64,000 nucleotides of DNA from Mesorhizobium sp. M4B.F.Ca.ET.203.01.1.1 (GTDB lineage: Bacteria; Pseudomonadota; Alphaproteobacteria; Rhizobiales; Rhizobiaceae), in assembly GCF_004791025.1 (NCBI RefSeq), contig NZ_SRUO01000009.1, forward strand, positions 176,165 to 240,164, written 5' to 3'. Below, one piece after another: positions 53,469-63,898 of this stretch (positions within the stretch are counted from its first letter, which is position 1; each line of letters starts with the position of its first letter). The notes under the pieces were generated by a model. It was not told the origin of the DNA and searched no databases. It saw nothing but the letters and a program-made list of their open reading frames with translations. Position numbers and translations under genes: made by a program.

Positions 53469-54710
53469 TCACCCGAAGAACTTTCGCGCCTTTTCCAGCG
53501 CCTCGGCCAAAGCGTCGACTTCGGCCCTGGTATTATACATGCCGAACGATGCCCTGCATGTGGAGGTCACGCCGAAGCGTTTCAACAGCGGCTGGGCGCA
53601 ATGGGTGCCGGCACGGACCGCGACGCCCTGCCGGTCGATCACCATCGACACGTCATGGGCATGTATGCCCTGCAATTCGAACGAGATGATGGCGCCCTTG
53701 CCCGGCGCGTCGCCGAAGATGCGCAGCGAATTGATGGCGCGCAGCCGTTCGTGCGCGTAATCCTTGAGGTCCGCCTCATGCGCGGCGATGCGATCGCGGC
53801 CGACCTTTTCCATATATTCAAGCGCGGCCCCGAGGCCAATGGCCTGCACGATCGGCGGCGTGCCGGCCTCGAAACGATGCGGCGGCTCGTTGTAGGTGAC
53901 GATGTCCTCGGTCACTTCCTCGATCATCTCGCCGCCGCCCATGAACGGGCGCATGCCGGCGAGAATGTCCTTCTTGCCGTAAAGCACGCCGATGCCGGAC
54001 GGGCCGTAGACCTTGTGGCCGGTGAAGACGAAGAAATCGCAGTCGAGGTCCTGCACGTCGATCGGCATATGGACCGCGCTCTGGCTGCCGTCCACGAGCA
54101 CGGGAATGCCACGCGCATGCGCGATGCGCACGATCTCCTTGATCGGAGTCACCGTGCCCAGCGCATTCGACATCTGCGTGATGGCGACGAGTTTTGTGCG
54201 CGCAGTCAGCCGCTTTTCGAATTCCTCGATGTGGAACGCGCCGAGATCGTCGACCGGCACCCAGACCAGCTTGGCACCCTGCCTCTCGCGGATGAAATGC
54301 CACGGCACGATGTTGGAGTGGTGCTCCATGATCGACAGCACGATCTCGTCGCCCTCGCCGATGTTGGGCATGCCATAGCCATACGCGACCGTGTTGATCG
54401 CCGCGGTGGTGTTGGAGGTGAAGACGATGTTGTCGGTGCTCGGCGCGTTCAGAAACCTCTGCACTGACTTCCGCGCGCTCTCATAGGCGTCGGTCGCGGC
54501 ATTCGACAGGAAATGCAGGCCGCGATGGACGTTGGCGTATTCCTGGCTATAGGCGTGCTGGATGGCGTCGAGCACGGCTTTAGGCTTCTGCGCCGAGGCG
54601 CCATTGTCGAGATAGACCAGCGGCTTGCCGTAGACTTCGCGCGACAGGATCGGGAAATCGCGGCGGATGGCCTCGACGTCGTAGGGGGTGGATTCGACTT
54701 TCTGGTCCAT
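53469..54710 (-). CDS. sufS: Cysteine desulfurase SufS
   Basis: A 413-residue group II cysteine desulfurase. PLP lysine K233 in TGHKVYGPSG and the catalytic C371 in RAGTHCAQPLL are present. It moves sulfur from cysteine to the SufBCD scaffold. The ATG at 54710 is one codon past a GTG. The gap to sufD contains an intergenic palindrome pair. Confidence 0.96.
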   Translation of the reverse strand: MDQKVESTPYDVEAIRRDFPILSREVYGKPLVYLDNGASAQKPKAVLDAIQHAYSQEYANVHRGLHFLSNAATDAYESARKSVQRFLNAPSTDNIVFTSNTTAAINTVAYGYGMPNIGEGDEIVLSIMEHHSNIVPWHFIRERQGAKLVWVPVDDLGAFHIEEFEKRLTARTKLVAITQMSNALGTVTPIKEIVRIAHARGIPVLVDGSQSAVHMPIDVQDLDCDFFVFTGHKVYGPSGIGVLYGKKDILAGMRPFMGGGEMIEEVTEDIVTYNEPPHRFEAGTPPIVQAIGLGAALEYMEKVGRDRIAAHEADLKDYAHERLRAINSLRIFGDAPGKGAIISFELQGIHAHDVSMVIDRQGVAVRAGTHCAQPLLKRFGVTSTCRASFGMYNTRAEVDALAEALEKARKFFG

Positions 54711-54737
54711 CACAAGTTCAAAGCCTCATTCCTTCAC

Positions 54738-54860
54738 CCACCCCTCATCCGTCTCGGCGCTTCGCGCCGATCCACCTTCTCCCACAGGGGGAGAAGGTCT
54801 GGCACTCTTCCTTCTCCCCTTGTGGGAGAAGGTGGCCGCGAAGCGGCCGGATGAGGGGTA
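54738..54860. repeat. Palindromic intergenic repeat inside the suf operon
   Basis: Arms CCCCTCATCCG ... CCACCTTCTCCC and the reverse complement GGGAGAAGGTGG ... CGGATGAGGGG enclose GGGGGAGAAGG and CCTTCTCCCC. A secondary inverted pair GCGCTTCGCGC sits inside. It separates sufD and sufS. Same family as the elements at 19964 and 63731. Confidence 0.8.
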
Positions 54861-54886
54861 GTGGTCGAGGCCCCGCCTCGACCACT

Positions 54887-56155
54887 TCACCCGTGCGTCA
54901 AAAACCACTCGTCGAGCCGCGCTTCCAGCGCTTCGACGAGCGCCTCGTCTTCCAGTTCCTCGATCACTTCGGCGACGAAGGCCTTGACCAGCAGACCGCG
55001 CGCGCTCTTCTCGTCGATGCCGCGCGCCATCAGGTAGAACAGATGGTCGTGGTCGATCTCGGTGACGGTCGCCCCATGGCCGCAAACGACGTCGTCGGCG
55101 AAGATCTCGAGCTCGGGCTTGGTCGAGAACTCTCCGTCATCCGACAGCAGCAGCGTGTTGCAGGCCATCTTGGCGTTGGTCTTCTGCGCATATTGATGCA
55201 CGTTGATGCGGCCCTGGAAGACGCCGCGCGCCTTGCCGGTCACCACGTTGCGGATCACTTCCGTCGAGGTGGTGTGCGGCACGGCATGGTCGAGCACCAT
55301 GGTGGTGTCGGTATGGGTGTCGCCGGCCAGAAGGTTGATGCCGCGCAATTTGAAATCGGCGCCCTCGCCGGTCGTGCGCACCACGACCTCCTGGCGCACC
55401 AGCCTGCCGCCGGCATTCATAACGAACAGCGTCAGTTTCGCGTCCTTGCCGATATGCGCCTTGAACTGGGCAAGATGCGTGGCGGCATCGGATTGCTCCT
55501 GCACGATCAGCCAGGTCACCTCGGCGCCGTCGCCGAGCACGAGCTGGCTGACGGAGCTGGCGAGGCCAGCGCCCTCGCCAGACTGGCGTTCGACGATGGT
55601 CGCCCTGGCGCCGGCGCCGACGCGCGTCAGAAGCCGTACATGCGCTTGGCCGCCGGATTGCAGGTTCTGCAGCTCGATCGGCTTTGCCAGTTCGGCGCCG
55701 TCGGCGATGTCGACGAAATAGCCATCGGCGACAAAGGCGGTGTTCAGCGCGCCGATCGCGTCATCGGTGCCATAGGGGTCGAGCCCGGGCGCCACGCTGC
55801 CATCGGTCAGCTTCTCCAACAGGCGCTGTACCGTGACGCCATCGATCTCGGGAAGTTTCCCATTCGAGACGCCGTTCAGCACCGGCAGCACGGCCGAACC
55901 CTCGAAGACCGGCTCAAGCGCCTTCACCGCACCTTCGGCCTCGAAGGCCGGCACTGAAGTCAGCAGCCGGCGCAGGTCGGTATAGTGCCAGGATTCGACG
56001 CGCCGCGTCGGCAGGCCATGCTTGATCGCCTCGATCGCGTCGTCGCGCTTGGTCATCACCGCGCCGTCGCCCGGCAGCAGCGAAAGCCGCTCGCCGAAGG
56101 CATCGATCAGCGCCGTTTCGGCCAGGGTCCGCTGGGGCTGTGCGTGCATGTTCAT
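54887..56155 (-). CDS. sufD: Fe-S cluster assembly protein SufD
   Basis: A 422-residue scaffold subunit. It opens MNMHAQPQRTLAETAL, has TRRVESWHYTDLRRLL, and its C-terminal beta-helix region contains HGATVTEIDHDHLFYLMARG with the conserved histidine, and RGLLVKAFVAEVIEEL. SufD forms the SufBC2D complex with SufB and SufC. The start at 56155 is in a conserved position. It lies 26 bases past sufC. Confidence 0.95.
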   Translation of the reverse strand: MNMHAQPQRTLAETALIDAFGERLSLLPGDGAVMTKRDDAIEAIKHGLPTRRVESWHYTDLRRLLTSVPAFEAEGAVKALEPVFEGSAVLPVLNGVSNGKLPEIDGVTVQRLLEKLTDGSVAPGLDPYGTDDAIGALNTAFVADGYFVDIADGAELAKPIELQNLQSGGQAHVRLLTRVGAGARATIVERQSGEGAGLASSVSQLVLGDGAEVTWLIVQEQSDAATHLAQFKAHIGKDAKLTLFVMNAGGRLVRQEVVVRTTGEGADFKLRGINLLAGDTHTDTTMVLDHAVPHTTSTEVIRNVVTGKARGVFQGRINVHQYAQKTNAKMACNTLLLSDDGEFSTKPELEIFADDVVCGHGATVTEIDHDHLFYLMARGIDEKSARGLLVKAFVAEVIEELEDEALVEALEARLDEWFLTHG

Positions 56156-56180
56156 CGCTCTCGCCTCGCCTGCTCGCATC

Positions 56181-56936
56181 TCACGCGGCTTCGCCGATCA
56201 CGCCGGCATAGCCATTGGCCTCGAGGTCGAGCGCCAGCGACTTGTCGCCAGACTTGATCACCTGGCCCTTGTAGAGCACGTGCACCGAGTCCGGCACGAT
56301 GTGCTCCAGCAGGCGCTGGTAGTGGGTGATGACGACGATGGCGCGCTCCGGCGAACGCAGCGCGTTGACGCCATCGGAGACAATCTTCAGCGCGTCGATG
56401 TCGAGGCCGGAATCGGTCTCGTCGAGCACGCAGAGCTTTGGCTCGAGCAGCTTCATCTGCAGGATCTCGGCCCGCTTCTTCTCGCCGCCGGAGAAGCCGA
56501 CATTGAGCGGCCGCTTCAGCATCGCCATGTCCATGTTGAGCGAGGCGGCGGCGTCCTTCACGCGCTTCAAGAATTCCGGGATCTTCAGCGGCTCCTCGCC
56601 GCGCGCCTTGCGCTGCTCGTTCATCGCCACTTTCAGAAATTCCATGGTCGCGACGCCCGGTATCTCCATCGGATACTGGAAAGCGAGGAAGATGCCGGCG
56701 GTGGCGCGCTCGGCCGGGTCCATTTCGAGGATCGACTGGCCGTTGTAGAGGATGTCACCCTCGGTGACCTCATAGTCCTCGCGCCCGGCGAGGATATAGG
56801 ACAATGTCGACTTGCCGGACCCGTTCGGGCCCATGATGGCGGCGACCTCGCCGGCTTGCACCGTCAGGTTCAGCCCGCGGATGATCTCGGTGCCGTCATC
56901 GACGATGCGGGCATGGAGGTTTCTGATTTCAAGCAT
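56181..56936 (-). CDS. sufC: Fe-S assembly ATPase SufC
   Basis: A 251-residue ABC-type ATPase. Walker A is GPNGSGKST, the signature is FSGGEKKRAE, and Walker B is LCVLDETDSGLD. It drives conformational change in the SufBCD scaffold. Its start overlaps by 8 bases the end of a small membrane-protein gene, so the two are coupled. Confidence 0.97.
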   Translation of the reverse strand: MLEIRNLHARIVDDGTEIIRGLNLTVQAGEVAAIMGPNGSGKSTLSYILAGREDYEVTEGDILYNGQSILEMDPAERATAGIFLAFQYPMEIPGVATMEFLKVAMNEQRKARGEEPLKIPEFLKRVKDAAASLNMDMAMLKRPLNVGFSGGEKKRAEILQMKLLEPKLCVLDETDSGLDIDALKIVSDGVNALRSPERAIVVITHYQRLLEHIVPDSVHVLYKGQVIKSGDKSLALDLEANGYAGVIGEAA

Positions 56937-57206
56937 TCTTGTCTACTTTCGCGTTCTTGTTGTTCTCGTCGCCCGGTCCTTGCCGGGATCTCCCTAGAAG
57001 TGCGCCCGCAAGATCGCCGGTAACGAACATCCAGCCAAAAAACCCAACTGCTCCAAGGAAGGCAATCGAACCACCAACATGCTTCACCGAACTCAAACCA
57101 AATATTGCGCCTATCAGGGCCACCACGGCACCGCCAATAGCCAGCGTCAACAAGAGCATCAGAACGACGACTATTAAGCCCTTGATCCGCTCGACGAACT
57201 TCCCGA

Positions 57207-57210
<4 letters not shown>
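56929..57210 (-). CDS. Small membrane protein between sufB and sufC
   Basis: A 93-residue protein. The start is a TTG that overlaps the sufB stop (TTGA), and the end overlaps the sufC start by 8 bases. Two to three hydrophobic helices are visible: GLIVVVLMLLLTLAIGGAVV, then ALIGAIFGLSSVKHVGG, then SIAFLGAVGFFGWMFVTGD. A polar tail rich in Asn/Lys/Asp follows. No family was recognised. Tight overlaps on both sides argue that it is translated with the Fe-S machinery; Met at residue 18 is another start option. Confidence 0.65.
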
Positions 57211-58724
<1,514 letters not shown>

Positions 58725-58912
58725 AAGCGTTCTCCATCCACGCCGGGGTCAAGGCCCGACAGTTTTCAAACTATGGCACCACCAGTTGGCCACGCATGGG
58801 CGGGCCGGGGCGGCGTAAGTTCCATATAGTGCGTCCCGACCGGGAATTCACCCGGCCAATTGAAACGCACGGCTCTACCAGGCCCGGAGGCCCGAATTCC
58901 CTTTCGTCGCGC

Positions 58913-60073
58913 TCAGGCGGCCTTTTCGCCGCCGGCACGACGCCCGGCAATGCCGGCGAGTGCTGCGCGGAACAGCTCGATATCCTCGACCGCCGTCGCG
59001 TGGCCGATGGACACGCGCAAGGCACCCAGGCTGTCGCCAAATCCCATGGCCTTGAGCACATGGCTCGGCCCGACCTTGCCCGACGAACAGGCCGACCCTG
59101 CCGACAGCGCCACGCCGGCGAGATCGAAGGCAATCTGCGCCGTCTCGGCTTTGACGCCGGGAATAGCGAAGAATGTCGTGTTGGCAAGCCTTTGCGCGCC
59201 ATTTCCGAAGATTTCCGCGTCCGGCGCCAGGGTTTTTACCAGGACCTCGATCTCGTCGCGGCGCCGCGCCACCAAATCGATGTCGCGCAGACCGGCCAGC
59301 GCCTGACGCGCCGCCGCGCCGAAACCAGCGACGGCGGGGAGGTTTTCGGTGCCGGCGCGATGGCCCTTTTCCTGGCCGCCGCCGTTGATCAATGGCTTCG
59401 GCATCATCAGATCGGCCGCGGCGACGATGGCGCCGACGCCCTTGGGGCCGCCGATCTTGTGCGACGACAGGATAAGATAATCGGCGTAACCGGCTGACAT
59501 ATCGATCAGAATCCGCCCGGCCGCCTGCACGGCGTCGATCACCAGCACGCCACCCGCCGCCCTGACGATTTCGGCGATGCGCTCGACAGGCTGGATAACG
59601 CCGGTCTCATTGTTGGCGGCATGGATCGCGACCAGCGGCAGGCCGTCGCTCTTGTCGTGCGCGGCGAGAACCGCAGCCAGTTCATCGAGATCGGCGATTC
59701 CATTTCGATCGACGCCGATGCGGGTCATCTGCGCCGCTGGGAAGCGTCCACCATTAAGAACGCAAGGGTGGTCTGCCTCCGAGACATAGAGTCGGCTCAT
59801 GCGGACGGTGCCGCGTCCCATCTGCCAGTCCGGCGTCAGCAGGGTCGCAGCGGCTTCGGTCGCGCCCGACGTGAACACGACATGCGCGGCCTTGGCATTC
59901 ACCAATGCAGCGACGTCGCGCCTTGCGTCCTCGATGAGGCGGCGCGCGGCGCGGCCCTCCGTGTGGACCGAGGACGGATTGGCGGCACCCAGCGCGGCAA
60001 TCATCGCCGAGCGCGCCTCTTCAAGCAGCGGCGCGCTGGCGTTGTAGTCGAGATAGGCGCGAGTTGCGGCCAT
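58913..60073 (-). CDS. NifS/IscS-like cysteine desulfurase, first gene of the suf operon
   Basis: A 386-residue group I cysteine desulfurase. PLP lysine K206 in SSHKIGGPKG and catalytic C329 in SAGSACSSGKVG with the long mobile loop are visible. In rhizobia a NifS-like enzyme often heads the suf operon alongside SufS further down. It should supply sulfur for cluster assembly or tRNA thiolation. A 188-base gap before sufB contains a small GC hairpin. A candidate Irr box lies upstream. Confidence 0.94.
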   Translation of the reverse strand: MAATRAYLDYNASAPLLEEARSAMIAALGAANPSSVHTEGRAARRLIEDARRDVAALVNAKAAHVVFTSGATEAAATLLTPDWQMGRGTVRMSRLYVSEADHPCVLNGGRFPAAQMTRIGVDRNGIADLDELAAVLAAHDKSDGLPLVAIHAANNETGVIQPVERIAEIVRAAGGVLVIDAVQAAGRILIDMSAGYADYLILSSHKIGGPKGVGAIVAAADLMMPKPLINGGGQEKGHRAGTENLPAVAGFGAAARQALAGLRDIDLVARRRDEIEVLVKTLAPDAEIFGNGAQRLANTTFFAIPGVKAETAQIAFDLAGVALSAGSACSSGKVGPSHVLKAMGFGDSLGALRVSIGHATAVEDIELFRAALAGIAGRRAGGEKAA

Positions 60074-60207
60074 TTTCCTTCAATTGGTCCCGTCGAAAGC
60101 CATTCGCCAAGGGTAGCGCGTTATTTCCTTGAAATCGCAAGGCAAGCCGTCCTATTTACGCGGCTTGCGGAAAGGGGCGGTCGAGCCAGCGGGTTTCGGC
60201 CACCCAG

Positions 60208-60224
60208 TTTTGAACAATTCTAAA
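60208..60224. promoter_or_regulatory. Candidate Irr box (iron control element)
   Basis: TTTTGAA-CAA-TTCTAAA matches the rhizobial ICE consensus TTTAGAA-N3-TTCTAAA at all but one base and is a near-perfect palindrome. It lies 135 bases upstream of the first suf gene (start 60073), in an AT-rich patch between divergent genes. Irr boxes have been predicted upstream of suf operons in related rhizobia. Confidence 0.6.
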
Positions 60225-60329
60225 CTAGCTTCTAAGAAGACGCTTGCCCGGCGTCAAGGCCACAGAAGCTGGGGCCAGCGGAAGAGTTGTTCCGGGCTGA
60301 GCGCGTTCGTTTGCCACGTGGAGTATTTT

Positions 60330-61004
60330 ATGCCTGAGGTCATTTTTGCCGGTCCGGCCGGTCGCCTGGAAGGTCGCTACCAGCCTTCCAAGGAAAAGAG
60401 CGCGCCGATCGCCATCGTGCTGCACCCGCACCCGCAGTTCGGCGGCACGATGAACAACAAGATCGTCTACGACCTCTTCTACATGTTCCAGAAGCGCGAT
60501 TTCACCACGCTTCGCTTCAATTTCCGCGGCATCGGCCGCAGTCAGGGCGAGTTCGACCACGGCACCGGCGAATTGTCGGACGCGGCGGCGGCGCTGGACT
60601 GGGTGCAGTCGCTGCATCCGGATTCCAAGAGCTGCTGGGTCGCCGGCTATTCGTTCGGTTCGTGGATCGGCATGCAGTTGCTGATGCGCCGGCCGGAGAT
60701 CGAGGGCTTCATCTCGATCGCGCCGCAGCCCAACACCTACGACTTCTCGTTCCTGGCGCCGTGCCCGTCGTCGGGCCTCATCATCCACGGCGACGCCGAC
60801 AAGGTGGCGCCGCCCAAGGACGTGCAGGCGCTGGTCGACAAGCTGCATACCCAAAAGGGCATCACCATCACGCAGAAGACCTTGCCGGGCGCCAACCATT
60901 TCTTCGCCAATGACGCCGACCTTCTGCTGCAGGAATGCGCCGACTATCTCGACCGCAGGCTGGCGGGCGAGCTGGCCGATCCGAGGCCGAAGCGGCTGAG
61001 ATAA
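60330..61004 (+). CDS. Alpha/beta hydrolase (DUF1749-type, dienelactone-like)
   Basis: A 224-residue cytoplasmic serine hydrolase. It has HPHPQFGGTMNNKIVYDLF, FNFRGIGRSQGEFDHG, the nucleophile S in AGYSFGSWIG, and a C-terminal LPGANHFFANDAD histidine. This set matches a widespread rhizobial family without a known substrate. GTGGAGTATTTT precedes the ATG. It is divergent from the suf operon and shares the Irr-box region. Confidence 0.88.
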   Translation: MPEVIFAGPAGRLEGRYQPSKEKSAPIAIVLHPHPQFGGTMNNKIVYDLFYMFQKRDFTTLRFNFRGIGRSQGEFDHGTGELSDAAAALDWVQSLHPDSKSCWVAGYSFGSWIGMQLLMRRPEIEGFISIAPQPNTYDFSFLAPCPSSGLIIHGDADKVAPPKDVQALVDKLHTQKGITITQKTLPGANHFFANDADLLLQECADYLDRRLAGELADPRPKRLR

Positions 61005-61010
61005 AGCGTC

Positions 61011-61865
61011 TTATGGGTGGTCGGCGCTGAGCCGTCCGCTCTGCTTCGCTATCAATTCGCGGCGCCGGGCTGCGTTGGGCCATCCCAGCCGGAATGTCCT
61101 CTTGCGCTCCGGCCGTTGCGACGACGGCCGGCGGAAGATGAAACCCAGCCGGGCGAAGACCAGCCCCGTGGCGATCGCGAAAGCCAGCCCCAGTCCAAAG
61201 CCGGCAACCGTGTCGCTCGGATAATGGGCGCCGACGAATACGCGTGTCGAGGCAATGCTGGCCGTGACCGCCAGCGCTAGGTACCAGCGCCTCGGGAAAA
61301 GCAGCAACAGAACGCCGAACACCGCGCCCATCGTCGTGGCATGGCCGGAGGGAAAGCCGGCGAAGCGCGCATCCATGGCGAACGGGTGCAGCGACAGCAC
61401 CCCGAAATCGGTGAAATAAAGCGGCCGCGCCCTGCCGATGCCGTATTTCAGCAGATTGACCGCCAGGCCGGACAGGCCGACGGCGCAAAGCACCAGGAAG
61501 GCGAAGCAGGTCCAGTTGTAGACGAAAAGCCGCGTTCGCCTGGACAGGCTTCGCCAATCCGTCAGATTGGCGGCGACGAGGCAAAGCGCTGCCGGAATGA
61601 GGTACCAGCCGCCAAGGCCGAAATCGGTGAAGAAGTCGGTGAAATGGACGAAGCCCGGCGTCCACATCCCGCGCATCCTGCCGGCGGCGCTGTCCAGGCT
61701 TAAGAAGACCACCATCGCGAGCAGCAGCCAGGCAAACAGCCAGACCAGCCATGGAATCTCGGGATAGCGTGCCGCACGCACAGCAAAGCGCCTCTTCACG
61801 ATGCTGATCGTGTCGAGGAAGTTGCCGAGCGAGCGACGGTAAAGCTTGGGCGGGCTAGAGAGCAT
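61011..61865 (-). CDS. PAP2 family phosphatase
   Basis: A 284-residue integral membrane phosphatase with about six helices. The PAP2 motifs are visible: KYGIGRARP (K-x6-RP), PSGHATTM, and STRVFVGAHYPSD (S-R-x5-H). Such enzymes dephosphorylate lipid phosphates, for example in lipid A or undecaprenyl recycling. The basic C-terminal tail is cytoplasmic. Its stop lies 6 bases past the hydrolase stop (convergent). Confidence 0.92.
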   Translation of the reverse strand: MLSSPPKLYRRSLGNFLDTISIVKRRFAVRAARYPEIPWLVWLFAWLLLAMVVFLSLDSAAGRMRGMWTPGFVHFTDFFTDFGLGGWYLIPAALCLVAANLTDWRSLSRRTRLFVYNWTCFAFLVLCAVGLSGLAVNLLKYGIGRARPLYFTDFGVLSLHPFAMDARFAGFPSGHATTMGAVFGVLLLLFPRRWYLALAVTASIASTRVFVGAHYPSDTVAGFGLGLAFAIATGLVFARLGFIFRRPSSQRPERKRTFRLGWPNAARRRELIAKQSGRLSADHP

Positions 61866-61911
61866 GGCTGGGCGCGAGCTTATAGGGGCATTCGCGGGCC
61901 GACGCCATTCC

Positions 61912-63555
61912 TCACTTGGCCACCCGGTAGAGGCCGAGCGCCAGCTTGTCCCCCGACGAATAGTTGAGGCCGTCAATCTCGGCAAGACGGCTTGCCGATT
62001 TGCCCTGGACCGCCAGCAATTCGTTCAGCTTCTGCTCGTCCTTGACCGATGCCAGTCCAATCGCGCAGGCGGGATCGGCCAGCAGGTGCTTCGCGACGCC
62101 GTCGACATCGGTGAGCACGGTCCTGGTTCCGACCAGGAAGACGAGGCTCGGCTCATGGTACTGGGCGGAGGCGAGCACGGTGGTGTCGCATGGCCGGTTG
62201 GCGTCGACCGCGACCTTGATCGCCGGGCTTAGCCAGATCGGCTTCAGCGATGGCGCGATGACGCCGAACAGCAGCGAAAAGGTGATGCCGGCGCAGATGG
62301 CGATGGCACCGATGCGGCCGAGCGGCACCTGCAGCTTGCGCGGGAAGGCCAGGTAACCGGCTGCCAGCGCGGCGAGCGCGGAGGGAATGCTCCACCACGA
62401 AAACGTCCTGGCGAGATAGATCGGCGCGCCGATGCAGACGACGGCAAGGCCTATGCTGACCACAGCAAGGCCGAAAGCGGTCGCCCACCACAGCCAGCTT
62501 TGCCAGCGCTTCAACGGTGCGTCGGCCTCCTCAGGCTTCAATGTCAGCAGCCAGCCGATCAGCAGCGCCATGCCGGGATAGGCCGGCATGACATAGTGCG
62601 GCAGCTTGGTCGGGATCGCCTCGAAGACCAGCCAGAACGGGATGTACCAGGCGAGGCAGAAGCGCAGGCGCGGGTCATCCCAGAAGCGGTTGATCGCCTG
62701 CAGCCCGGCGCCGACCGCGATCAGGCCGAACGGCCACATGAACAGCGAATAGGTCAGCATGTAGAAGCCGGGCGGCAGACCATGCGATTCCTCGCCCTGC
62801 GCTACCTTGGTCAGCATGTCCTTGCCGACCGCCTCCTGGAAAAAGGCGCCGCCGCTTTTCCAGCTGATCAGAAGTATCCAGGGCAGCACGATAGCGAGCA
62901 CGATGGCGACGCCGCGAAGGATCTTCAGCTTGAGGAGCCAGCGCCAGTCGCGATCGAAGGCGAACAGCGCGGCGGCCGTCAGCAGCGACAACAGCGGCGC
63001 CACCGGGCCCTTGATGAGGATGCCAAGTCCCTGCGCGATCCAGAAGATCCACGGCAGATGGCCGGCGACCGGCTCGTTGCGGCGCGCGGCGAGATAGACC
63101 TGCGCCAGCGCGCCCTGCGCCGCCACGCAGCAGGCAAGCAGCATGGCGTCGGTCTTGGCGTCGCGACCCTCGAAGGCGGTGGCGAAGATCGCCGCCATCA
63201 TCAGGCCGGCGGCGAGACCGGCATTGGCACCGAACAGTTTCGTGCCCGTCCAGCCGATGCCGACGACGGCAAGCGCGATACCCAGCATGGAGACCAGGCG
63301 ATAGACCCAGATCGGCGCGGCTGCCCCCTCGCCGCTCAGCGCGACCGCCGCCGACTGCAGCCAGTAGATGCCGATCGGCTTCTTGTAGCGCGTGACGTCC
63401 TGCAGACGGATATCGACATAGTCGCCGGTCTCGACCATCTGCTTGGTCGCCTGGACGAAACGGGACTCGTCGCGGTCGATCGGCGGAAGGCTGGCGAGGC
63501 CGCTGACGGTCATCACCAGGCTGAACAGAAAGAGGATGATGTAGTTCCTGTTCAT
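61912..63555 (-). CDS. Glycosyltransferase family 39 (ArnT-like) membrane protein
   Basis: A 547-residue polytopic protein with about 12 helices. It starts MNRNYIILFLFSLVMTVSG and has the first-loop DRDESRFVQATKQMVETGDYV with the DE acidic site, RYKKPIGIYWLQ, and a C-terminal soluble domain. ArnT-type enzymes move 4-aminoarabinose from undecaprenyl phosphate to lipid A; many rhizobial homologues transfer other sugars or mannose. It precedes the PAP2 gene on the same strand, which suggests a lipid-A or polyprenyl-phosphate theme. Confidence 0.9.
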   Translation of the reverse strand: MNRNYIILFLFSLVMTVSGLASLPPIDRDESRFVQATKQMVETGDYVDIRLQDVTRYKKPIGIYWLQSAAVALSGEGAAAPIWVYRLVSMLGIALAVVGIGWTGTKLFGANAGLAAGLMMAAIFATAFEGRDAKTDAMLLACCVAAQGALAQVYLAARRNEPVAGHLPWIFWIAQGLGILIKGPVAPLLSLLTAAALFAFDRDWRWLLKLKILRGVAIVLAIVLPWILLISWKSGGAFFQEAVGKDMLTKVAQGEESHGLPPGFYMLTYSLFMWPFGLIAVGAGLQAINRFWDDPRLRFCLAWYIPFWLVFEAIPTKLPHYVMPAYPGMALLIGWLLTLKPEEADAPLKRWQSWLWWATAFGLAVVSIGLAVVCIGAPIYLARTFSWWSIPSALAALAAGYLAFPRKLQVPLGRIGAIAICAGITFSLLFGVIAPSLKPIWLSPAIKVAVDANRPCDTTVLASAQYHEPSLVFLVGTRTVLTDVDGVAKHLLADPACAIGLASVKDEQKLNELLAVQGKSASRLAEIDGLNYSSGDKLALGLYRVAK

Positions 63556-63730
63556 CGCGGGAGCTTCCGGATCTCGATTTGCGGGATGGTGCCCCGTCGC
63601 GGCGCCTGGGCGCGGCGCCTCATTACGCCAGCCACTGGCACGAGGCAAGAAGTGGCCCTCTCTCCAGGGCAATAGCTTCAATCCAGTTGATGGTTTCCGA
63701 CTTTGTGGCTGAGAACACCAACTGTCGAAG

Positions 63731-63885
63731 TCGGCGCCGCCCCTCATGGCCCTGCCGGGCACTTCTCCCCGTATAGTGACGGGGAGAAGGGGCTGGCCGC
63801 AATGTTGGCGCCCTTCTCCCACCGCTGGCGAGTCGCGAAACCAGTGATGACAGCCCCCTCTCACCGTCACTATACGGGGAGAGCG
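63731..63885. repeat. Palindromic intergenic repeat, cut at its right edge by the IS110 element
   Basis: The left arm (GCCCCTCATGG ... CTTCTCCCCGTATAGTGACGGGGAGAAG) is nearly the same as the right arm of the 19964 element. A right arm (TCACCGTCACTATACGGGGAGAG) follows, but the usual continuation (AAGGTGC...) is missing past about 63883. The gap 63556-63898 otherwise holds no gene. Confidence 0.75.
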
Positions 63886-63898
63886 ACTGTCTTGGCTG

